DNA of 64,000 bases from Cercis canadensis (taxonomy: Eukaryota > Streptophyta > Magnoliopsida > Fabales > Fabaceae). The translations under genes were made by a program, and so were the position numbers. The notes under the pieces are model-generated. The model had not been told where the DNA came from, made no database searches, and was given only the letters and a program-made list of their open reading frames with translations. The stretch covers positions 364,290 through 428,289 of the forward strand of contig QAOA01001436.1 in assembly GCA_003255065.1 (NCBI GenBank). Direction: 5' to 3'. Of the stretch, positions 56,185 to 64,000 are shown one piece after another (within the stretch, counting starts at the first letter, position 1; each line of letters opens with the position of its first letter).

Positions 56185-57851
56185 GTTCAGTCCAGTTTTA
56201 AAAACATTAATTTTAGGTTAAAATATATTGTAGGTCCCTATAGTTTAGACGAATTTTGAATCAGGTCCTTATAGTTTTTTATTTTTCCTCTTTTGAGGTT
56301 CTTATAATTTGAAATTTTTTTAATTAGGTTTTTGCCGTCACCCCTAGTTATAAGTTCATCAGTTTCGTGCTGACATGGTAAACGGTTTTTCTATGTGGTA
56401 ATAAAAAAAACTGATATAGTGCCAAAGTGGCATAAAAATTGTCATCTCATCATTTTTTTCTCTTCTTTCCTTCTCTCTCTCTCTCTCTCTTGTAAGAAGA
56501 ATGGAAGCAATTCTTGTGCCACTTTGGCATCATGTCATTTTTTTTTATTACCACATAGATAAGCTGTTTGCCACATCAGTACTAAATTGATGAAGTTATA
56601 ACCGATGGTGATGATAGAGACTCAATTAACAAAATTTCAAACTATAAGAACCCCAAAAAAAGGAAAAAAAAAAAAACTATAGGAATCTAATTTAAAATTT
56701 GTTCAAATTATAGGGACATGCAATATATTTTAACTTATATTTTAAAGAATGCAATTTTTCTAAAAAAAGTAACAATTGGCATAGATAAAGGCTGGGATTC
56801 AGAGAAAAAGCTCCGCATTTTCAAAGAATTGTTCATGCTACCGAGGGGCTCTGATACATGTGAACTTGTATTTCATTGAGATATATTTCATGTGGTGTGC
56901 AATATCACATTTTCTCTTCTGAGTGGCCTAATGAAATCTATTAGAACTAGTGTCCTTTGTACAGTGCAAGACAGAAAAATCAATGAAGAAAAAAATAAGT
57001 ATTGCAACAAACACNGTTCAGTCCTGTTTTAAAAACATTAATTTTAGGTTAAAATATATTGTAGGTCCCTATAGTTTGGACGAATTTTGAATCAGGTCCT
57101 TATAGTTTTTTATTTTTCCTCTTTTGAGGTTCTTATAATTTGAAATTTTTTTAATTAGGTCTCTGCCGTCACCCCTAGTTATAAGTTCATCAGTTTCGTG
57201 TTGACATGGTAAACGGTTTTTCTATGTGGCAATAAAAAAAACTGATATAGCGCCAAAGTGGCATAAAAATTGTCATCTCATCATTTTTTTCTCTTCTTTC
57301 CTTCTCTCTCTCTCTCTCTCTCTCTCTTGTAAGAAGAATGGAAGCAATTCTTGTGCCACTTTGGCATCATGTCATTTTTTTTTATTATCACATAGATAAA
57401 CTGTTTGCCACGTCAGCACTAAATTGATGAAGTTATAACCGATGGTGATGATAGAGACTCAATTAACAAAATTTCAAACTATAAGAATCCCAAAAAAAGG
57501 AAAAAAAAAAAAAACTATAGGAATCTAATTTAAAATTTGTTCAAATTATAGGGACATGTAATATATTTTAACTTATATTTTAAAGAATGCAATTTTTCTA
57601 AAAAAAGTAACAATTGGCATAGATAAAGGCTGGGATTCAGAGAAAAAGCTCCGCATTTTCAAAGAATTGTTCATGCTACCGAGGGGCTCTGATACATGTG
57701 AACTTGTATTTCATTGAGATATATTTCATGTGGTGTGCAATATCACATTTTCTCTTCTGAGTGGCCTAATGAAATCTATTAGAACTAGTGTCCTTTGTAC
57801 AGTGCAAGACAGAAAAATCAATGAAGAAAAAAATAAGTATTGCAACAAACA
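56185..57851. repeat. About 830-bp direct duplication split by a single N
   Basis: 56185-57014 and 57016-57851 are almost identical, differing in a few substitutions and in the (CT)n length. They abut at the N (57015). Likely overlapping or allelic contig ends. Confidence 0.85.
56218..56733. mobile_element. MITE with long inverted arms (TTAAAATATATTG)
   Basis: The left end TTAAAATATATTGTAGGTCC matches the reverse complement of the right end over about 200 bp (shared TCCCTATA, TTTGCCACAT/ACATGGTAAA, GTGCCAAAGTGGCA/TGCCACTTTGGCA). The centre has a (CT)n run. No clear target duplication or transposase. A second copy at 57048-57571 is part of the N-flanked duplication. Confidence 0.75.
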
Positions 57852-59165
57852 TGGTCATATTAATTAAGCTAGCAATTGTTCGATATAGTGTTTAATTAAT
57901 AAATATAAATATTTTGTTCTTCCACTTAGGATAGTACTACAAAAGTGGAATATGGTATGATACTCTCTCAAATTTTATGAATTGAACCAATCAACCAGTT
58001 ACTTTTAGTAGGGCTGAGCATTACCAATAAATACGAAAATGAAGATTTGAGTTGCTAAGATTTTTTGACGTTCAACAATACTGAAGATATTTAGTGTATG
58101 CCAAGCTCCTGTTACGTCTTGTGAAAATGCCCTTGGTGTCCTAGATGTGAATGACATCATATCAAGGAACCAACTCTTCGAATTAAGCTTAATCAATTAT
58201 GTAAAGGCTTAAAAATAATTTTATATCTATTATGCCTCACATACCAAACTCTTTGAGCTTAAAGGGTGGATAAAGCACAAGCTTTTCCTTGCCCTATGCT
58301 GAAATTAGAGAGATTTCACCAAACATAAAAGTATTATCTGTAAAGTACTACTCATCTTCGCCATTTAGGTCTATGAGGACATTATTAAGGTATTAAATTA
58401 AGGTTTAAGTTTTGACTTTCCATCTACACTCAATCTCATAGTACATATGCACACTCTTAATTCATAGACATTGGTGGGAGCACACATTTTACTCTTAAGG
58501 GGATTCACACTAGGAAAAGAGAAATAAAAAGACCACCTTTATGATTAGCAACGCATTTCATTGAGCTAGAATTTCTCCTCTCACTATGAGAATAACTTTG
58601 TTTTCTATACAATAAATTTATTACACGTATTTCAATAACGAGATTCTAGGGTACCACTGTGGCATGATACACCTACATGAGTTGTCAAGCGGTAAAGGAC
58701 GTAAATTACAATAGGCACATTTTGGCCGTTGGATACCATTAACAGGCAACGGGAAGGAGGGGAAAGTGGAGTCCACCAAGTTTAGTTGAAATTACATAAT
58801 GGCCCCAATTTCATATACCATGCTTTTCCACGAGCACGGTCGGCTTGTTGGCGCCGGTGCTCTTGGTGCACTATTTCCAAGGAAGCCCATAAAAAAATCA
58901 CTTAGACCAAACAAATAAAAAAATAAAGGTGAAACTAATCCTTTAGATCACAAAGAAAAAAAGAAAAATAAATAAATAAATCTTAATGAATGAGAATGAA
59001 GCTTAATTAATACTAAAAATTTATAAAATTTTAGAAAGTGTTGATGTGTTTTCTAAATATATATATTAAAGCATATATTTAAAATAAAATATTTACATCC
59101 CAGCAAAATTAAGTAAGTAAAACTTTTATATTAATAAAATGTATTCATATATCTATCTTTTACCA
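57852..59165. other. Non-coding, nothing recognised
   Basis: AT-rich with one GC-richer patch (about 58700-58870). No recognisable frame or element ends. Confidence 0.4.
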
Positions 59166-59340
59166 ACAAGTTTGTAGATCATCTGGTAAGAGAGTGTTCT
59201 AGCTTAATCAAGAGTCTCAGGTTCGAGCCCTTGGATATGCAGTTATGTTTGTGAGAGTTTTGCTATCATTGTGGTCCTTTTCGGCTCAAAACCGGATTAG
59301 TCGGGCAAAACCTAGACACCGGTGGGAAACAAAAAAAAAA
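59166..59340 (+). mobile_element. tRNA-derived SINE
   Basis: An A-box-like GTAGATCATCTGGTAAG (about 59174-59190), a perfect B-box GGTTCGAGCCC (59220-59230), a body ending CACCGGTGGGAAAC and a terminal A-run form a typical plant SINE of about 175 bp. A target duplication was not identified. Confidence 0.65.
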
Positions 59341-59452
59341 TGATTATGATACATTGTTAATGTTAATGATATGTTTTAATTAATTTTAATATGTGGAATA
59401 AGACTATTTAAGTCTTATTGTGTGATTATCTTTATTCTACACAACTAGCAAN

Positions 59453-59490
<38 letters not shown>

Positions 59491-60105
59491 TTTTCCCCTA
59501 CAATATTGAAATGTGAAGTGTATGACTGTTTTGTTATATGGGCATAAATTTGCTTGTTGTTTGTTTTCTCACAAAAACTTCATAATGGCCACTTTGAGAT
59601 AGCACCGAAGCCATCAAATCTGAAGAAGGCAGAAATCATTGGAAAAAACTCTCTTCCAAACTAGGAAATAAGTGGACTGGGAATAAGGCTCATATTTTTC
59701 AATATGTTAAAGCTCTTTTCGGGGTCATGCTTTTCCAAAGAAAGCATGAAAAGAAATTGGCTCAAATATTAAACACTTGAAAATAATTTTTCCTATAAAA
59801 ATCACTCTGCAAAAATAAACTAATTAACTTCAACACAGAGTACTTGAAAAAAGTTTAAATTACCACAAATATCCTAATAAGATAGACTTGTATAAATGAA
59901 ATCTCATCCCCAAAACAAAATAAAAAAATAATAACAATCATGAGGGGAAGATGGTCTCTATAAGAAATCTCCACAACTAAAGCTCAAAGTAATTACACTG
60001 GTCGTCCTGAATTACTAACAAGCCTACGACGGTTTCTCATTACTTGAGAATTGGAAATTTGTAAACCCTAAAATATTGTCTTCATAAATATTTTCCCAGA
60101 TTGTC
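59341..60105. other. 3' flank of the NAC gene
   Basis: Poly-T run with an N at 59452. About 59900-60105 probably holds the NAC 3' untranslated region. No other gene. Confidence 0.4.
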
Positions 60106-60276
60106 CTAAAAGTTATCATCATCAATATCCATGTTATCCTGCTCGTTCCTCTGAGGGGAACCACATTCGGCTAGCATTTGATCCAAAGCATCATCCTCCA
60201 CTGCCTCTGTAACAGCACTTGCTTCTTTTGCTTCCACATGATCTGAGGTGACATCATCAAGTAACCCAGAAAAACC

Positions 60277-61014
60277 ATGCTCCCATGCAGGAGATGAATT
60301 TTCTCCATTAAAGAGTGCAAAGTTTTCTTCATGTACTGCAGCGAAACTCAGAAACTTCATCTCTTCATTCACTTTGTCCATAGCAGCACTTGGTTCTACC
60401 ACGTGTGCATTATTTGAAGTCACAAACCCTTTACCATTTTGCTCCAAAGTATGCGCAGATGGATAAGAATTACGAAAGGTACTAGTTTCACATCCCAAGT
60501 CAGTTAATGGTGTTGGATGCATTTGCTTCCATGCAGAAGATGAATTTTCTCCATTAAAGAGAGCAAAGTTTTCTTCATGTACTGCAGCGAAGCTCAGAAA
60601 CTTCAGTTCTTCATTCACTTTGTCCATAGCAGCACTTGGTTCTACTACGTGTGCATTATTTGAAGTCACAAACCCTTTACCATTGTGCTCCAAAGCATGC
60701 GCAGATGGATAAGAATTACAAAAGGTACTAGTTTCACATCCCAAGTCAGTTACTGGTGTTGGATGCATTTGCTCCCATGCAGGAGATGAATTTTCTCCAT
60801 TAAAGAGTGCAAAGTTTTCTTCATGTTGTGAAGCGAAACTCAGAAACTTCAGCTCTTCATTCACTTTGTCCATAGCAGCACTTGGTTCTACCACGTTTGC
60901 ATTATTTGAAATCACAAACCCTGTACCATTTTGCTCCAAAGCATGCACAGATGGATAAGAATTACTGAAGGTACTAGTTTCACATCCCAAGTCAGTTACT
61001 GGTGTTGGATGCAT
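60277..61014 (-). repeat. Three 246-bp in-frame repeats in the NAC C-terminal region
   Basis: Repeat 1 is 61014-60769, repeat 2 is 60768-60523 and repeat 3 is 60522-60277. Each encodes 82 residues starting MHPTP-TDLGCETSTF and ending NFALFNGENSS-AW. Identity is high and the frame is kept, so the duplication is recent. The units are rich in Ser, Asn and Glu, as in activation regions. Confidence 0.95.
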
Positions 61015-61433
61015 AGGAAATATATTTAGGGCTTTATCAAGTACAAGAAAGGTGGCCAAGGGGTCATCAATGAGAGAGCAGCTGTTGTTATAATTATGAG
61101 GGAGGTTAGGTTCTGTGTTATTCATCAGTGCATCATTATCTTGAGGTTGCAAAGTTGAACCCGGAATCTGTTGCTCTCCATTCAGATCTTGAGCATCTTT
61201 ACTTTGATGATTTGTCCTTTTCTCGTACTTGTAAATAAAACAGAGAGTGCAATCGTTCAACAACTAGCAAGAAATAAACAAAAACATTTAATACCAAAAA
61301 TAAAAATAAAAATTAATTTAAACTATTAGAGCTATTATAATTTCAAAAGGTAATAATATAGTTGATAACAGAATGTTATGTATCTGTGGTAGGGGATAAG
61401 AAGAAGAAACTAGGTACATACCTTCTTGCTATC

Positions 61434-62327
61434 TGAAATGGGCATTGGTCAAGACAGGGTTATAGCAGAACAAAACAGCAGGTGGGAGGTGGAGGACTCA
61501 CGTCAACAACAAGTAAGGTCCAAAGAATTAGCCGAGGAGGAAGCTACAGTTGCGAAGGGCAAGGGCAAACGGGAAATTAGGAAGCCACTGAGGTTTAGAG
61601 AGTAGGTTTACCTGTAACTAATTCTGTTAGAAAGGGTGTAGGTGTAATAACTGATTCTGTTAGGCATACAAGTTGTAAAATGATATAAAAGGATGAAGAG
61701 AAGAAATAATAATCAGAAAATGGATTAAGCAATTGCTCTGCTCTCTGGTTCTTTTCTCTTCCCCTGTGCTTCTTCTGTTCTACGATTTCCTTTTTTCCCC
61801 AGTGTTCCCATCAAATGGTGCTTTCATCGAGTACTCATGACGTCTCGCTCTAAATCCATGGACGATCGATTGGATAAGCAGGACCAGACAATCAATCAAA
61901 TACAACAAGAATTGTTGAAGGTCCAACCCGATTTGGGAGTGAGTATGACGGGGGTTTTCGATCAATTGGATCAACTTGCCTTCAAGATTGGTACAATGGG
62001 TGCTAACCTAGAACAGCAACGGCAAAATCCCAATGTTTCGTCGGCCTCTACAACAAGAGAATTCACGGCAGCAATGGCGGGGTGGAGTGTCAAGCCATTG
62101 AGGATTGATGTGCCCAGGTTCAATGGTGGTGATCCTCAAGGCTGGATTTTTAAAATTCAGCAGTATTTCGATTATCATGCGGTTGTTGATGACGAAAGCT
62201 TGAAAGTGGCTCCATTTTACTTTGACGGGAAAGCTTTGGCCTGGTATCAATGGCAGAACAAGAACACCAAGATCGAGTCTTGGACAGAATTTTTGCACTC
62301 ACTGATGGTGCGTTAGTGTTCCCATCA
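61434..62327 (+). mobile_element. Truncated Ty3/gypsy LTR element inserted in NAC exon 2
   Basis: The 5' LTR 61434-61813 starts TGAAATGGGC and ends TGTTCCCATCA, with a TATA-like GATATAAAAGG near 61680. A PBS-like AATGGTGCTTTCATCGAG follows at 61814. A gag frame spans 61837-62316. Then come only the last 11 bp of a 3' LTR (TGTTCCCATCA, 62317-62327). The element is flanked by an exact CTATC duplication (61429-61433, 62328-62332). Everything between mid-gag and the end of the 3' LTR is deleted. Confidence 0.9.
61837..62316 (+). pseudogene. Truncated gag of the NAC-inserted retroelement
   Basis: An open frame of 159 codons. The N-terminal half is a Gln-rich coiled coil; the C-terminal half starts the plant retrotransposon gag domain (RIDVPRFNGGDPQGWIFKIQ, then KALAWYQWQ). 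It ends at a TAG directly abutting the 3' LTR remnant, so the rest of gag and all of pol are missing. Confidence 0.88.
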
Positions 62328-62453
62328 CTATCTGTCCCCCTTTTGCAGCTAGAAGGAATGTTGTCATTCTCAAGAACATACTCATGCATTTTCCAAGTGT
62401 TCCTTTTGGAATTTTTATGTGGCCCCACATAATAGTCCAAGCACTTTTTGGAA

Positions 62454-63010
62454 TCAACTACTTCTTCATTAACTTTGATCTTTCTACCAGTCCCAGTTTG
62501 TTTCCAGTAACCATCCGTCCCCGCTACTCGATCTGGTCGACTTCTATTCGGGTACTTGGCAGTCCTTTAAGTAAAGAAGTACCATTCCATAGTTTCTTTG
62601 TATAATTCATACTTCTCTAATATCGCAAAGGGAAATAACTGTTTAGAATGTAGTTTCACTAATAAGACACATAAAAACTAGAAGATAACAGTACAACACT
62701 GAGTTTATAACATGGGCACAACTAACCCTAGNTCAACTACTTCTCTATTAACTTTGATCTTTCTACCAGTCCCAGTTTGTTTCCAGTAACCATCCGTCCC
62801 CGCTACTCGATCTGGTCGACTTCTATTTGGGTACTTGGCAGTCCTTTAAGTAAAGAAGTACCATTCCATAGTTTCTTTGTATAATTCATACTTCTCTAAT
62901 ATCGCAAAGGGAAATAACTGTTTAGAATGTAGTTTCACTAATAAGACACATAAAAACTAGAAGATAACAGTACAACACTGAGTTTATAACATGGGCGCAA
63001 CTAACCCTAG
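62454..63010. repeat. 278-bp direct duplication split by a single N
   Basis: 62454-62731 and 62733-63010 are nearly identical and abut the N (62732). They contain the first part of NAC exon 2 and its acceptor side. Likely overlapping contig ends. Confidence 0.88.
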
Positions 63011-63842
63011 AGCAAGAAAGGATAAATCTTGAATTCATACTTCCCTAATATCACAAGGGAAATAAATGTTTAGAATCATTCACCTAAACATAACAGAAAA
63101 TTGGTGCTTTGACTTTAGAAGTTAGATCTATAATAACTCAATTTCTTTCTTTCTATCTGTGCATACAATATTCTTAGAAAATGTTTCTATACTACATAAA
63201 CGGGGAATCTTGAAAGAAAAACTACAAGAAACATAAATAAAGAAAGCAGGGTTTTATATAAAGAAAAAAAAGAAAACAGCATACCAGTTATATGTACGTT
63301 TTTCTTCCAAGAGTATTATAACAGGCCAGATACCAAAAAGAATATAAATATCATATAGTATATAATAATTAATGTGTATAAGCACTAACCTGTGAGTATT
63401 TGAGGAGAAGACTCGTAGACATTATCTTCATGAATTACGTGAAGAGGCAATTTTTCACCGTTCACCTTTTTCTTCAAGTAGAAAACCAGCAACTCCTCAT
63501 CCGTGGGTTCGAATCGGTACCCTTGTACCAACACCATGTCTATGTATTCCTTCTTGGTGGAACCATCTGGGTTCTTGAATTCAAGAGGAACTGGGTATCG
63601 TGGGTCTATTCTTAGAACTACGTGTTTTTCCATTGTTACTGAATTTTCTAGAGGCAGAGGGAAAAAAAACAATATATAGGGTCAGATGAATTCGGATTCC
63701 TTGTTTCAATAGGATGAGATCGAGTAGTTGATATTACAGCAGAGATACTAGTGGGAGAGCAATGAAGAAGATGTGAAGAGTGTAAAAATATATTCAACTG
63801 AATTGGAATAATACAACTCATATCAGAGAGAGAATATATAGG

Positions 63843-63973
63843 ACCTATAGCTGACGTGTAAATAACAACTTCAACCAATCATATTGAAGCAGAAAATAAC
63901 TAACTAACTAAATCAGTTATCTATCAATGTAGCTAACTTCCTATACAAGCTGCAATACCTATAGCTGACGTGT
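63843..63973. promoter_or_regulatory. Duplicated 17-bp TGACGTG element upstream of the NAC gene
   Basis: ACCTATAGCTGACGTGT occurs at 63843-63859 and 63957-63973. TGACG/ACGTCA is the core bound by TGA-type bZIP factors. A TATATATTC-like box on the minus strand lies at about 63831-63840. The region also resembles an LTR promoter in layout, so the NAC promoter may derive from one; this is inference. Confidence 0.45.
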
Positions 63974-64000
63974 CTAATAGTTGAACGTAATTATTAGTTG

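Larger units (their letters stand above)
60106..63633 (-). pseudogene. NAC transcription factor gene, three exons, disrupted
   Basis: Exon 1 (63633-63390) has a 37-residue N-terminal extension, then GYRFEPTDEELLVFYLKKK (NAC subdomain A). Exon 2 (62595 down to 61422) encodes subdomains C-D: EWYFFT, KYPNRSRPDR, GYWKQTGTGRKIKV, KKCLDYYVG and WKMHEYVL. Exon 3 (61263-60106) has LCFIYKYEK (subdomain E end) and an acidic C-terminal region with three 82-residue repeats. Introns: 63389-62596 and 61421-61264 (GTATGT...TGCTAG, phase 0). NAC proteins bind DNA through this domain and activate via the C-terminus. Two lesions are seen: a TAA inside the EWYFFT-x-RTAKYP motif (about 62566-62568), and a 894-bp LTR-element insertion 11 bp from the end of exon 2. 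The exon 2 start is duplicated around the N at 62732. Confidence 0.85.

Noticed and set aside
61234..61800. NAC exon continuing into the retroelement
   Set aside because: The CTATC duplication and the GTATGT donor at 61421 show that exon 2 ends just outside the element.

Overview
The window is nuclear DNA of a flowering plant, most likely a woody eudicot. The evidence is AT-rich DNA with spliced genes, a P-class PPR gene, an eight-cysteine proline-rich lipid-transfer-like protein, a NAC factor, defensin-like genes, an NBS-LRR remnant, and dense plant transposons (Ty1/copia, Ty3/gypsy, hAT, Mutator-like MITEs, SINEs). I cannot name the species from sequence alone. No rRNA, tRNA, CRISPR or bacterial feature was seen.

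Layout. 1-0.7 kb: a palindromic MITE beside a broken copia fragment. 2.2-2.6 kb: an intact hybrid proline-rich protein gene (minus). 3.8-4.6 kb: a deleted hAT element with an exact 8-bp target duplication. 5.7-16.8 kb: an 11-kb decayed Ty3/gypsy element with LTRs, gag-pol, tandem repeats, an antisense gene with its own intron, and a second LTR-type element nested in its 3' LTR. 17.2-18.9 kb: a truncated NBS-LRR pseudogene. 19.7-22.4 kb: nested MITEs. 22.6-25.0 kb: an intact 782-codon PPR gene. 25-31 kb: mainly non-coding with a few exon-like tracts. 31.5-31.7 kb: a small intact gene, then tandem repeats. 33-36 kb: two palindromic elements. 36.2-42.6 kb: two defensin-like gene copies (one dead, one intact), a second hAT copy and a minus-strand gypsy pol. 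The intact defensin-like gene lies between two collinear parts of that pol. 43.3-44.0 kb: a two-subunit tandem array. 47.5-48.5 kb: a PPR-derived foldback with a TATA box upstream and a four-unit array of splice-acceptor-like repeats downstream. 48.6-59.5 kb: mostly empty, with SINEs and a MITE. 60.1-63.6 kb: a three-exon NAC gene (minus) carrying a nonsense codon and an LTR-element insertion in exon 2.

The most striking candidate is the foldback at 47693-47778. Its two arms encode the same PPR motif on opposite strands, the structure expected of a young PPR-derived small-RNA locus. Other notable points are the exact dissection of the NAC gene by a retroelement, the defensin gene inside retrotransposon pol, and the antisense gene in the gypsy element.

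Assembly caution: twelve single-N positions occur. Four of them (12666, 37325, 57015, 62732) separate near-identical direct duplications. These look like overlapping or allelic contig ends joined by one N, not true tandem duplications.
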